Assembly (NCBI GenBank): GCA_012103475.1
Contig: WLWS01000001.1
Span: 62,001 to 126,000, forward strand
DNA length: 64,000 bases
Reading direction: 5' to 3'
Source: Gammaproteobacteria bacterium
Lineage (GTDB): Bacteria; Pseudomonadota; Gammaproteobacteria; Eutrophobiales; Eutrophobiaceae
Of this stretch, positions 1 through 9,526 are shown piece by piece. How positions within the stretch are numbered: the stretch's first letter is position 1; each line of letters starts with the position of its first letter. Under the pieces are notes generated by a model. It worked only from the letters and a program-made list of their open reading frames with translations. It was not told the origin of the DNA and did not search any database. Both the position numbers and the translations under genes were made by a program.

Positions 1-135
1 GGATGCGTAAACTCCATAGACCGGTGGCATACCGGCAAGAAATGCATAGGCAATGGATTGTGGTATTAGCACCAGAGCGACGCTGACTCCTGCAATCAGA
101 TCGCCGCTTTGAGGTTTCTCAAAATTACTCAACAT
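1..135 (-). CDS. SulP-family anion permease, N-terminal fragment (runs off window)
   Basis: Not in the ORF track. Reading the minus strand from the ATG at 135 gives 45 open codons to the window edge. The peptide includes LIAGVSVALVLIPQSIAYAF and PPVYGVYAS, which is the first transmembrane segment and signature of SulP sulfate/anion transporters. The start codon directly follows the TAA of the upstream soeC-like gene with no spacer, so the two are probably translationally coupled. Next to a sulfite-oxidising enzyme, a sulfate exporter or exchanger is a sensible role, but direction and substrate are inference. The rest of the protein and any STAS domain lie outside the window. Confidence 0.85.
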   Translation of the reverse strand, partial: MLSNFEKPQSGDLIAGVSVALVLIPQSIAYAFLAGMPPVYGVYAS

Positions 136-1083
136 TTATACCCGGGAACTACCGTAGTAAAGCATTACCGTATGTTTCGCCTCTGCAAAAAACAACCAGC
201 GCTCAGTCAATATCCCGACTGCACAACTTAGTAACGCGATTACAGACAAAACAATGATGCTGATACCGGAATATTTCATCGCCAGAAGCGCAAACAGGAA
301 TGGCAATACAAATCCGCTAATGATGCTGATTCTGCGCAATTTGTCAGCATGTTTGCGCGCTATCTGGTAACCCATTTCTTTCAATAAGTAATTTTCCTGA
401 CTATGCGGGGTCTGAGTCAGGTTCACTTTACCCAGATCGCCAAGGCCCGTAGCCGATTCGGCCGTACTAACTGAACGTGTTGTCTTAATATAATTCCAGT
501 AGGCAAGTTTAATCAGCAGGGCAATACTAATAAAAACAAGCGCAGCATAATTCAGCCAGGCTTGTGCACAGGAAAAAATGAGCGCCAGGGTGTTCAGTAG
601 AATTGCACCTGTCATAAATGACAGCACTAAATATGTGGCCGGAACCCAGTGATTGCACCATGCGTGAACAGTTTTCAGGGAAGCATAGATCATGGAAGTG
701 GCATATACGGTAAGTAGACAACTTATACTCATAAACAAGGCAGCAGTAAATAATAGTGATCCGTTTTGACCAGAGTAATACCAGCCAGCGGCAAAGATCA
801 GCACTGGCACGTAACTCAGGCAGGCAAGTACACCTTCACGACTCAACCAGGAAGAGCGCCACTGGCTAAGCGCGCGCCAGGCACGCTCCGGGCGCCCCAG
901 ATGAAAAGTCGACGAAACTAGCCCGCAACTTATCAGACCTAATGCAACAGCAATGCTCGAAAGTACAAATACGGTTTTGTCAGGAATAATTCCGAGTAGA
1001 AAACCAAGACCAAGAACACTCAGCATGCCATAGCCTGCACCTGAGGCCGTAGTAAAGAAAATGACAGACAATGCAGGATGCAT
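136..1083 (-). CDS. soeC: DmsC/SoeC-like membrane anchor subunit
   Basis: A 315-residue integral membrane protein with about eight hydrophobic segments and the FHLGRPERAWRAL region typical of DmsC-type anchors. DmsC-family subunits hold a molybdopterin oxidoreductase and its iron-sulfur subunit at the inner membrane and exchange electrons with quinone. It is the third gene of a molybdoprotein/FeS/anchor operon: its ATG overlaps the stop of the FeS subunit gene by one base (TAATG). The gene order catalytic-FeS-anchor matches SoeABC, the cytoplasmic membrane-bound sulfite dehydrogenase, and the following SulP gene supports a sulfite-to-sulfate role. A different substrate for the complex cannot be excluded. 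Confidence 0.8.
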   Translation of the reverse strand: MHPALSVIFFTTASGAGYGMLSVLGLGFLLGIIPDKTVFVLSSIAVALGLISCGLVSSTFHLGRPERAWRALSQWRSSWLSREGVLACLSYVPVLIFAAGWYYSGQNGSLLFTAALFMSISCLLTVYATSMIYASLKTVHAWCNHWVPATYLVLSFMTGAILLNTLALIFSCAQAWLNYAALVFISIALLIKLAYWNYIKTTRSVSTAESATGLGDLGKVNLTQTPHSQENYLLKEMGYQIARKHADKLRRISIISGFVLPFLFALLAMKYSGISIIVLSVIALLSCAVGILTERWLFFAEAKHTVMLYYGSSRV

Positions 1084-1826
1084 TAGCGACTCAAGGCTTT
1101 ATCAATCCAGCGCAAGAGTGCATTCTCACTGCTGTCTACCTTGTATTCCAGAAAACCATCTTTCGCCTCGTTTTGTATCTGTTTTTTTCTGGGGGGAAGA
1201 TAACGGTTTACTGGCAAACATTCCTGTTCAGGCATCAGCTCAAAACCATCTCTTTCTTTGACCAGTTTGGATACCCCGGAGTTTTCATCACCGAGATCGC
1301 CAAAATTGCGTGCGCCGGTTGGACAGGCAGACACACAGGCCGGAACACGACTATGTTCCGGCAGGTTTTCATTGTAAATTTTGTCAACGCAAAGCGTACA
1401 TTTTTTCATAATGCCGGCATCGCTATCGTATTCACGAGCACCATAAGGGCAGGCCCAGGAACATAGTTTACAACCAATACAGGTGTCAGCATTGATAAGT
1501 ACAATGCCATCTTCTTCTCGCTTATAAGATGCACCTGTAGGGCAAACAGTCACACAAGGCGCTTTTTCACAATGCAGACAGGAGCGTGGAAAATTAACAC
1601 TGACCGATTCACCAGACTCATTTGTGACTTCAAAACTATGCACCCGGTTAAACCAGACCCCATCCGGATGTTCACCATAGGCGTCGAGATCAGTTAAGGG
1701 TGCCGAATGTCCGCTTGTGTTCCACTCTTTACAACTCGTACTGCAGGCATGACAGCCAACACAAATATCAAGATCAATCACCAGACCCAGTTTTACTCTT
1801 GATTCAGTTTTCGGCAGGCAGGTCAT
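1083..1826 (-). CDS. soeB: 4Fe-4S electron-transfer subunit, SoeB/DmsB-like
   Basis: A 247-residue soluble protein with four ferredoxin-type cysteine clusters: CVGCHACSTSC near the N-terminus, CLHCEKAPCVTVCP, CIGCKLCSWACPYG and a last CTLCVDK...CVSACP set. This is the four-cluster arrangement of DmsB/SoeB subunits, which carry electrons from the molybdenum catalytic subunit to the membrane anchor. No signal peptide is visible, so it should act on the cytoplasmic side. It lies 3 bases after the stop of the catalytic subunit and overlaps the anchor gene by one base. The C-terminal tail of about 50 residues after the last cluster is charged and lacks motifs that I recognise. Confidence 0.88.
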   Translation of the reverse strand: MTCLPKTESRVKLGLVIDLDICVGCHACSTSCKEWNTSGHSAPLTDLDAYGEHPDGVWFNRVHSFEVTNESGESVSVNFPRSCLHCEKAPCVTVCPTGASYKREEDGIVLINADTCIGCKLCSWACPYGAREYDSDAGIMKKCTLCVDKIYNENLPEHSRVPACVSACPTGARNFGDLGDENSGVSKLVKERDGFELMPEQECLPVNRYLPPRKKQIQNEAKDGFLEYKVDSSENALLRWIDKALSR

Positions 1827-1829
1827 CGA

Positions 1830-4784
1830 CTATTCATCAGCCTTATTTTCAGGATGTGTGACAAATTCCCTGTGTTCCTTAAGCGTATTTCCGGAGTCCG
1901 TGCTTGTGGCTTTATCTTTTAGCTCTTCGCCATAACGAAGCACAATCTGCTCAGTTCCTGCTTCTTTCTGTGCAGGCAAAGTGTCAAATTGAGGTTCTGT
2001 TTGACCGCACTCGTCAGCGCGACACTTTTCTAATTTCACCCGCAGGTCAAACCACGCCGCCTGTCCTGTTACCGGATCCGAATTGGAATAACGATAGCCA
2101 TCCGTTCTCGGTGGCAGTAGTTCTGAAATAATGTGATTCAAGAGAAAACCCTGATTTGATTCAGGTGCTTTTTCATCCAGACCCCAGCTACCTTTTCGCT
2201 TTCCAATTGCATTCCAGGTCCACACTGTATCTGGATTGACGCCATGTACACGTTTGATTTGTACTTTTACTCTGGCATGAGAGCTACACAACCAGGCCCA
2301 GTCCTCATCTTCAAGATCCAGAGAAAGCGCCAGATCGTGGTGTATGTGCAGGTAGTTTACGTTGGTAATCTGTCTCAACCAGGCATTTTGCGATCCCCAT
2401 GAGTGATACATGTGCATGGGACGCTGGCTAAGGGCATGCAGTGGATATTCTTCCGTATCATCCTCAGTCGAGGAAAATGGCGGATAGTACAAAGGCAGGG
2501 GGTCAAAATATTTCTTAATTCTTTCCCTATGTTCAAGTGGCGGCGGGTAATACCCGTGCCCTTCAGCGGCAAGTCGAAATCGTTGCATTGGTTCGCTGTA
2601 AAGTTGCAAGACTATTGGCGCGTTGCTGCCGATCCAGCCACTTTTCTGGGCAAAATCGAGATAGTCCCGATTAGCAAACTTGTAATAGCGTTGTGAAGGT
2701 GTCAGTTCATGCCGCCAGAAACAACCATTATCAATATAGTGTTGCAATTGATCGGGGTTGGCAGGACCAGTTAAGTCACTTTCGCCATTGACGCCTCGCC
2801 AGCCGGCCAGTGGTCCAAGGCGATCAGTACGCATATGATTGGCGATATAGTCGGCATAATCAGAAAAGCGTGCTGTGCCATCCTGTCGAACCATTCCGGG
2901 AAGGCCCAAACGCGCACCGAGTTCAAGCAAGACATCCTGAAACGGACGAACATTTCGATCTACTGGCACAACTGGCTGACGTATCGCATCAGCCGCGCCA
3001 TCGGCGTCACAGATTGGTCGGTCGAGCAGTGATATACAGTCCCAACGTTCCAGATAAGTCGTATCCGGTAATATTAAATCAGCATAAGGCACTGTCTCTG
3101 AATAATAGGCATCGGAATAGATTATTCTTGGTATTTTGTACTCACCCGTTTCTTCATTTATGTCAGTCAGGTAACGAATGGTATCCGGCACATTCATGGA
3201 AGAGTTCCAGGCCATGTTTGCCATATACATAAATAATGTATCGATCGGATACGGATCTGCCTTCCAGGCATTATGTATGACCATGTGCATCATGCCGTGA
3301 ATCGATAAGGGATACTCCCAGCTAAATGCCTTGTCTATTCGCTGTGGTGATCCATCTGATCGGGTTCGCAAATCACCTGGCGCGGCGGGAAAGCCCAGCG
3401 GCATTGATCCCAGAGGCGTATTGGTTTTCTCCGTATCGCCCGCGGGTTTTTGTGCCGGCGGGATTGGTTTCGGAAAGGGCGGCTTGTAACGAAAACCACC
3501 TGGTACATCAATACTGCCCAACAATATTTGCAGAAGATGAATTGCCCGGCAGGTGTGAAAGCCATTGGAATGTGCAGAGATACCGCGCATGGCATGCATG
3601 GCAACCGGCCGCCCGATCATTTTATCTTGTTGCCGACCGAAGCTGTCGGTCCATTTCACATCGAGCTCAATCTCTTCTTCGAAAGCGACCCGGGCGAGAT
3701 CGGCTGCAATACCTTTTATCTGCTCTGCAGACACACCGGTCTCATCAGCAACTGCATCAGGAGCATACTCCGCCTGCAGGAATCGTTCAGTAAATAACTG
3801 AAAGGCAGGAACAACCTTTCTACCCTCTGCACTTTCATAGTTGCCTACAAATGCCGGAGTAATATTCATAGAACTGGCATCAACGAGCGATTCTGAAGCA
3901 CTGTCATAACAAAGCGGTCGTGTACTTTCCCTGTCTCTGAGGAATAAACCATGATCACTCGCACCCGGCTCCTGAATGACCAGCCAGTGAGCATTGGTGT
4001 AGCGCACCAGATATTGCCAATCAATCTTTTCTGCTTTGAGAAGTTCGTGAATAAGTGAGAAAACAAAAAGTCCATCTGTACCAGGGCGAATTCCCACCCA
4101 TTCATCGGCAATTGCCGAGTATCCGGTTCTGACCGGATTGACAGAGACAAACCTGGTATTTTCCCGGTTTTTTAACTTACCAAGTCCCATTTTGATCGGA
4201 TTGGAATCATGATCTTCGGCTACACCGAACATCATAAAGTATCTAGTGTGCTCCCAGTCCACCTCACCGAATTCCCAGAACGATCCACCAATGGTATACA
4301 AACCAGCTGCGGCCATATTGACCGAGCAGAATCCTCCATGTGCGGCATGATTGATGGAACCGTATTGTTGTGACCACCAACCGGTAAGCGACTGACTTTG
4401 ATCTCTACCTGTGAAGAAAGCCAGTTGATTAGGGTTAGTGGAACGAACCTTGGCAAGCCAGCCTGTAGCAATCGAGAGTGCCTCCTCCCAACTAATTTCC
4501 TTAAACTTGCCTTCGCCACGCTCACCAACACGCAACAGTGGTGCCGTCAACCTGGCCGGCGAATAATGCTGCATGATGCCGGCGGACCCTTTTGCACATA
4601 ACACACCCTTGTTGATCGGGTGATCGGGGTTACCCTCGATAAAGCGAACCTTACCGTTTTTTAGATAAACACGAATACCGCAACGACAGGCACACATATA
4701 ACAAGTCGAGGTTTTAACTTCGTCAGCAACCTGAGTGCTCGTCGCAACATCTTCTTTGATCGTGGTAAAGGGATTAATAGACAT
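1830..4784 (-). CDS. soeA: Molybdopterin oxidoreductase catalytic subunit, SoeA-like
   Basis: A 984-residue molybdopterin-guanine-dinucleotide enzyme of the DMSO reductase superfamily. Near residue 28 it has the N-terminal 4Fe-4S motif CYMCACRC, with the fourth cysteine in GVLCAKGS. The central body carries cofactor-binding stretches such as GVAEDHDSNP and a C-terminal molydopterin-binding domain. There is no twin-arginine signal, which fits the cytoplasmic SoeA sulfite dehydrogenase rather than periplasmic relatives. Neighbours are the SoeB- and SoeC-like subunits and a SulP permease. The 162-bp AT-rich gap upstream separates it from a divergent acyl-CoA synthetase and should hold both promoters; no clear operator was seen there. 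Thiosulfate, polysulfide or tetrathionate activity is a weaker alternative. Confidence 0.78.
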   Translation of the reverse strand: MSINPFTTIKEDVATSTQVADEVKTSTCYMCACRCGIRVYLKNGKVRFIEGNPDHPINKGVLCAKGSAGIMQHYSPARLTAPLLRVGERGEGKFKEISWEEALSIATGWLAKVRSTNPNQLAFFTGRDQSQSLTGWWSQQYGSINHAAHGGFCSVNMAAAGLYTIGGSFWEFGEVDWEHTRYFMMFGVAEDHDSNPIKMGLGKLKNRENTRFVSVNPVRTGYSAIADEWVGIRPGTDGLFVFSLIHELLKAEKIDWQYLVRYTNAHWLVIQEPGASDHGLFLRDRESTRPLCYDSASESLVDASSMNITPAFVGNYESAEGRKVVPAFQLFTERFLQAEYAPDAVADETGVSAEQIKGIAADLARVAFEEEIELDVKWTDSFGRQQDKMIGRPVAMHAMRGISAHSNGFHTCRAIHLLQILLGSIDVPGGFRYKPPFPKPIPPAQKPAGDTEKTNTPLGSMPLGFPAAPGDLRTRSDGSPQRIDKAFSWEYPLSIHGMMHMVIHNAWKADPYPIDTLFMYMANMAWNSSMNVPDTIRYLTDINEETGEYKIPRIIYSDAYYSETVPYADLILPDTTYLERWDCISLLDRPICDADGAADAIRQPVVPVDRNVRPFQDVLLELGARLGLPGMVRQDGTARFSDYADYIANHMRTDRLGPLAGWRGVNGESDLTGPANPDQLQHYIDNGCFWRHELTPSQRYYKFANRDYLDFAQKSGWIGSNAPIVLQLYSEPMQRFRLAAEGHGYYPPPLEHRERIKKYFDPLPLYYPPFSSTEDDTEEYPLHALSQRPMHMYHSWGSQNAWLRQITNVNYLHIHHDLALSLDLEDEDWAWLCSSHARVKVQIKRVHGVNPDTVWTWNAIGKRKGSWGLDEKAPESNQGFLLNHIISELLPPRTDGYRYSNSDPVTGQAAWFDLRVKLEKCRADECGQTEPQFDTLPAQKEAGTEQIVLRYGEELKDKATSTDSGNTLKEHREFVTHPENKADE

Positions 4785-4946
4785 GAAGCTTATTCTATAA
4801 ATGAATAAGGTTATAAATATAAGTTATATTATAAGTTTGCCCTTTACGAAAGGCAATCCTTAAAGGTAAAGAGACCTGATCTTGGTAATGTAGCTTGTAT
4901 CGATGTGAATTGACGTCATTTAATTACCAAAACGTTATTATTAAGT

Positions 4947-6533
4947 ATGAAAAACAAAAATAAACCCATGCCCGCACTTGTATTGAATCACACACTACAT
5001 GACTGGCTGCAATCGAATGCCGACAAATACGGTGCCGACGCGGCGATCACAGCAAGCGACAGCATACTTTCTCATAGAGATGTTTTCGAACGAGCAACAA
5101 ATCTCTCTGCTGGTTTACGCTCACTTGGGTTGAAACATGGCGATGTTGTTGGCGTACAGTTACCGAATATTCCAGAGTTCATCATAAGCTATCTGGCTAT
5201 ATCCTCCATAGGCGGAATTATGCAGACATTGCATATGCCCTACCGCCACACTGAACTGGAATATCTGTTAAAAGACAGCAATGCCTCGGCAGTAATCTGC
5301 CTGTCTTCGTTTCGGGACAGCTCGCCTGCTGTGATGATGCTGGATATCGCGACTAGCAATAAGATGAACTTTCCTGTCATCAGTCTTGGTGAACCTGTTG
5401 AAACCAGTCACAGCTTTGAAGAATTAATCACTAGCGAGTTTCCAGTTACTCTTACCAAAGCACCTGTGGCTGAGGATCTGTTTGTACTGCTTTATACTTC
5501 AGGCACGACCTCCTCGCCAAAAGGTGTGCCTCACCGCTACAACAGTTTTCTCAGTAATGCCCAACTGTGTTGTCAGACCTATGGCTTCACCAATGAGGAT
5601 CGTCTCCTGAGCCTTGCGCCGATGAGTCATCTGTATGGCCTGTTTACACTCAATATGGCGCTGTCTTGCGGAGCTAACACGATACTACTTCCTGCTTTTA
5701 ATCCTGAAGGTTTCATAAATACGGTTCGCGAACTCCGCCCCACCGCGATTTTCGCGGCACCGGCACATTTTGCCCTGAGTCGACAGCAGGGTCTGTTAAA
5801 GCAGGAAGATTTTTCTTCAGTGAAATTTGTGTGTCTATCAGGCAGTGCAGTCATGCCCGAACTGGCCAGAGAAGTCGATGAGCTACTTATCAATGGTCGC
5901 GTTGGACAACTGTGGGGCATGAGTGAATTACAGGCCGGGGCAATAACCCGTTTAAATGACGATGAACAGACTCGTTTTAATTCCGCTGGCAAGCCCACAC
6001 CCGGGACAGAAATACGAATTGCAGATGGAGATAAGGAATTACCCGCTAATAAGGAAGGAGAACTTCAGGTTAAAGGTATTTCTGTCTTTGACGCTTACCA
6101 CAATAAGCCTGAAGAATCACAAAAGGCTTTTACCAAAGATAAGTGGTTTCGCAGTGGTGACCTCGCCGTCATCAATGATGAGGGGCATCTTACTATTACC
6201 GGCAGAACAAAAAGCCTTATCAACCGTGGTGGTATCAAATTTAATCCGGTAGAAATTGAAGCGTTGATTAGTAAACTTCCTGAAGTTGTCCAGTGCGCCA
6301 TCATTCCACAAGCTGATGAGATTCTTGGCGAGAAGGCCAGTCTTTTCATTGTGACGGGAGAAGGTGACTCGATTAGTCTGGATGAAATCTGCAGAGCGCT
6401 GGAAGAATCTGAAGTCGCCAAGTATAAATGGCCGGAAGAACTCCATATTATCGATGCCATGCCAATGACTCCGACTAACAAGGTAAAACTTGATGAGCTT
6501 GTGCTATATCTTGAAGATTTAAAATCATCGTGA
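4947..6533 (+). CDS. AMP-dependent acyl-CoA synthetase/ligase
   Basis: A 528-residue ANL-superfamily adenylating enzyme. The phosphate-binding loop YTSGTTSSPKGVPH lies near residue 185, RSGDLAV and GRTKSLINRGG mark the hinge, and the C-terminal NKVKL carries the expected catalytic lysine. Such enzymes activate a carboxylic acid to an acyl-adenylate and then usually an acyl-CoA; the substrate is not evident. The region around VGQLWGMSELQ is the acyl-binding A5 motif. The stop codon overlaps the GTG start of the next gene, a sensor kinase (GTGA), so the two are co-translated. It is divergent from soeA. It could be fatty-, aromatic- or cyclohexane-acid specific. Confidence 0.88.
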   Translation: MKNKNKPMPALVLNHTLHDWLQSNADKYGADAAITASDSILSHRDVFERATNLSAGLRSLGLKHGDVVGVQLPNIPEFIISYLAISSIGGIMQTLHMPYRHTELEYLLKDSNASAVICLSSFRDSSPAVMMLDIATSNKMNFPVISLGEPVETSHSFEELITSEFPVTLTKAPVAEDLFVLLYTSGTTSSPKGVPHRYNSFLSNAQLCCQTYGFTNEDRLLSLAPMSHLYGLFTLNMALSCGANTILLPAFNPEGFINTVRELRPTAIFAAPAHFALSRQQGLLKQEDFSSVKFVCLSGSAVMPELAREVDELLINGRVGQLWGMSELQAGAITRLNDDEQTRFNSAGKPTPGTEIRIADGDKELPANKEGELQVKGISVFDAYHNKPEESQKAFTKDKWFRSGDLAVINDEGHLTITGRTKSLINRGGIKFNPVEIEALISKLPEVVQCAIIPQADEILGEKASLFIVTGEGDSISLDEICRALEESEVAKYKWPEELHIIDAMPMTPTNKVKLDELVLYLEDLKSS

Positions 6534-9526
6534 ATAAGACTAACAGGCCCGAAGGAGACAAAGCAGAGATCCGTTCCCAACAAATCAAATTTATTTTTGA
6601 CTATTTACCTCTTGCTTTACTGACCAATACCATCTCTCTGTGTCTGGTTTTTGTCATTTTCAGACCGGTCTCATCGCCAGCATTGCTGTTCGGCTGGTCT
6701 GGCGGCCTTTTCTTTATCACGCTGATTAGAGGAATACTTTGGTGGCAATGGAAGCAGCAAGATATTCAAACTGTCGAAGAACAGGGAAAATGGCTCGCTC
6801 TATTTGGAGTCGGCGTGCTCGCCACTGGCTTAATGTGGGGTCTGACAGTACCGCTTCTCGTTCCTGAGGGATCCATATTTTACCTTGGCTTTCTGGCACT
6901 ATGGGTTTGCGGACTTTGTACCGGAGCTATTACCAGCATCGCTATATATCGTAGCTTTTACTACCTATTCTCACTTAGCGCTCTGCTCCCACTAACAGTT
7001 TTTTTACTTCTTTCCGGTAAGCAGATTGAAATGTTACTAGCATGCGTAGTTACACTATATTTCATTTTCACCAGTGTAAACGCGAATCAGACTCATAAGG
7101 TTCTACTGAAAAATATTTCTTTGGACTCTGATAACAGCAAGCTGCTTGCCACATTGAAAAGTGATATAGAGAAAAACAAGCTTGAATTGTTGAATGAAAT
7201 AAATCAACACCAGCATATAAATGAAAACCTGGATGTTTTTGACGAGATAATTAACGCTTCAAACGACTTCATCGCTTTCATTGACAGAGACTACATTTAT
7301 CGAACAATCAATAGAAAGTTTTCTGAAGAATTCGATATATCAACCTCTAAGATTGTAGGAGAAAAAGTCCCCAACATTATTGGCAAGAAAGTTTTTAATG
7401 AAGAAATTAAGCCTGCTCTGGATGCCTGTTTCATGGGAGAAGAAGTTAAGTTTACTTATTGGGGTGATTTCGAGGGTCGCGGCAATCGTTGTTTCGAATT
7501 ACATTATTATCCTCGACTGACCGCTGATGGAGAAATTAACGGGGTAATCTCTTACAGCAGGGATATTACTGAAACTCAACTCACCAATGACAAACTGAGA
7601 GAGAGCCAACGCTATTACAAACAGGCCGAGCAATTAGGTAAGTTAGGGTACTGGGAATGGGATCATACCCGGGACTGCATGGTCAGTTGTTCAGAATCAT
7701 TTGCCGATTTCTACGAGATGAGTGTTGAAGAGGCACTGAAGTTTTTTTCACACCCAGACTATGAATTAGAGGCCGTTCACCCTGAGGATAGAAAACGCTA
7801 TGCGCAACACATGAACGAATGTGAACGACTCAAACGCGGCCCCGATATTGAGCACAGGATTCTTACACCTTCTGGCGTTGTCCGGCACATACACTTGCTG
7901 GGTGAATATGAACTGGATGAAAAGGGAGAGATTAAGAGTTCTTTTGGTGTTGAACAGGATATTAGTAAACGTAAACTTGATGAAGAAGCGCTTAGAATAA
8001 ATGAAGCACGATTACGCGACTCCCAACGGATGGCCAAGGTAGGCAACTGGCACTGGTTGTATTCGAAAGAAGAGATCACAATCTCGGACGAATTACGACG
8101 TATTAATGGCCTCGAAGGAAGCGATGCTCCATTTACACGTGAAAAATTTCTCGAGATTTTACACCCCGATGACCGTGACAGGCTCAAAAATAATATAGAA
8201 CAAATGCAAGAAACGGGAGTAAGCGATAATTCCGACTACAGAATAATCTGGCCAGATGGAAGTGAACACTATGTTAGCTCACATCGAGAGATTATCTATG
8301 ATGAAAATGGAAACAATACAGGCATAACCGGGACTGTTCAGGAAATCACTGAACGTAAAAAAACCGAACTGGCTCTGAAAACAAGCGAGGAAAGATTTCA
8401 CGCGGCCTTTGACAATACCGCTATTGCAATGAGTATCAATAAACTTGACGGGCCCTACATGATTGTAAATCCGGCAATGTCGAGATTTACCGGCTATACG
8501 GAAACTGAATTACTGTCATTAACCAACCTTAGTATCACTCATCCTGATGATATTGAGCAGACGCAGGCAAACTGCGACTACTTGATTGAAGGACACGCAG
8601 ATCATTTTTTGATGGAAAAACGTTACATCCATAAGAACGGCAAAGAAATATGGGGCTTGTTAAGTGTCGCAATCGTCCGTGATGCTGCCGGAGAACCGCT
8701 CTATTTTGTACCACAGATTCAGGATATTACCGAACGTAAAAAACTGGAGGAGGAATTACTCAAACACCAGTCCCGCCTTGAAACTGAGGTGAAACACCGA
8801 ACCGGAGAATTGGCCAGCGTTAACAAGGAATTGCAGGCTTTTGCTCACTCAGTCTCCCATGATTTGAAAGCGCCTTTGCGCACGATAGAGGGTTACACTG
8901 ATATCCTTAAAGAGGATTACGGCACGCAATTAGACGATGCAGCTCAGGACTATCTTTCCGAAATTGGAGAGGGTGCCGTACGTATGGGTGAAATGGTAGA
9001 TGATTTGCTCTGGCATGCCACGCTGGGACAGGGTTTTGTTGATGTTGAAATGATCGACATGAATACTACTCTGGAAAAAGTAAAACGGAATCTGGCAGGC
9101 GACATCAAGGAAAAGCGTGCCCGTATTTATACCCAGGGTGATCTGGGCGAGATCACAGGCCATAAAGCAACAATTGAAGCCTTGTTACAAAATCTCATAA
9201 GTAATGCCATCAAGTATGTAGAAGATGAAGTTACGCCAGATGTGTTGATAAGCGCCTCTGAAACAGAGACGGAGTTTGTAATATCCGTTAGGGATAACGG
9301 TATTGGCATTGATAAAGATCATCAGAAAAAAATATTCGGTATATTCGAAAGACTACACACACTTGATGAATATCCGGGTACTGGTATTGGTCTGGCTATT
9401 GCCGAGAAAGCAGCCCAACTCCATGGTGGTAGATTGTGGTTAGACTCTGAACCTGGAAAAGGAACAACCTTCTATTTCAGTATAATTAAACAGCACGATA
9501 ATTTATTGGTAAGTGATAATGAATAA
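6530..9526 (+). CDS. Membrane multi-PAS sensor histidine kinase
   Basis: A 998-residue sensor kinase starting at a GTG that overlaps the preceding stop. Residues about 20-190 form six or seven hydrophobic segments. Four PAS/PAC modules follow (about 235-350, 365-485, 495-610 and 620-745), each ending in a PAC-like ISYSRDIT, GVEQDISKRK, GTVQEITERK or PQIQDITERK. A HisKA domain has the H-box FAHSVSHDLKAPLRTIEGY near residue 775, and the ATPase domain has DNGIGID and GTGIGLAIAEKAA. No receiver domain or response-regulator gene is present nearby, so it is an orphan kinase here. Its 3' end overlaps the amidase gene. The bilin-type SHDLKAPLR H-box resembles Cph1-like kinases, but no GAF/PHY domain is seen. 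Confidence 0.93.
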   Translation: MNKTNRPEGDKAEIRSQQIKFIFDYLPLALLTNTISLCLVFVIFRPVSSPALLFGWSGGLFFITLIRGILWWQWKQQDIQTVEEQGKWLALFGVGVLATGLMWGLTVPLLVPEGSIFYLGFLALWVCGLCTGAITSIAIYRSFYYLFSLSALLPLTVFLLLSGKQIEMLLACVVTLYFIFTSVNANQTHKVLLKNISLDSDNSKLLATLKSDIEKNKLELLNEINQHQHINENLDVFDEIINASNDFIAFIDRDYIYRTINRKFSEEFDISTSKIVGEKVPNIIGKKVFNEEIKPALDACFMGEEVKFTYWGDFEGRGNRCFELHYYPRLTADGEINGVISYSRDITETQLTNDKLRESQRYYKQAEQLGKLGYWEWDHTRDCMVSCSESFADFYEMSVEEALKFFSHPDYELEAVHPEDRKRYAQHMNECERLKRGPDIEHRILTPSGVVRHIHLLGEYELDEKGEIKSSFGVEQDISKRKLDEEALRINEARLRDSQRMAKVGNWHWLYSKEEITISDELRRINGLEGSDAPFTREKFLEILHPDDRDRLKNNIEQMQETGVSDNSDYRIIWPDGSEHYVSSHREIIYDENGNNTGITGTVQEITERKKTELALKTSEERFHAAFDNTAIAMSINKLDGPYMIVNPAMSRFTGYTETELLSLTNLSITHPDDIEQTQANCDYLIEGHADHFLMEKRYIHKNGKEIWGLLSVAIVRDAAGEPLYFVPQIQDITERKKLEEELLKHQSRLETEVKHRTGELASVNKELQAFAHSVSHDLKAPLRTIEGYTDILKEDYGTQLDDAAQDYLSEIGEGAVRMGEMVDDLLWHATLGQGFVDVEMIDMNTTLEKVKRNLAGDIKEKRARIYTQGDLGEITGHKATIEALLQNLISNAIKYVEDEVTPDVLISASETETEFVISVRDNGIGIDKDHQKKIFGIFERLHTLDEYPGTGIGLAIAEKAAQLHGGRLWLDSEPGKGTTFYFSIIKQHDNLLVSDNE

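Noticed and set aside
3326-3793. Long antisense ORF inside soeA (and similar ones at 1071-1466, 5627-5998, 6095-6583)
   Set aside because: These are shadows opposite well-conserved genes, with no family features of their own.
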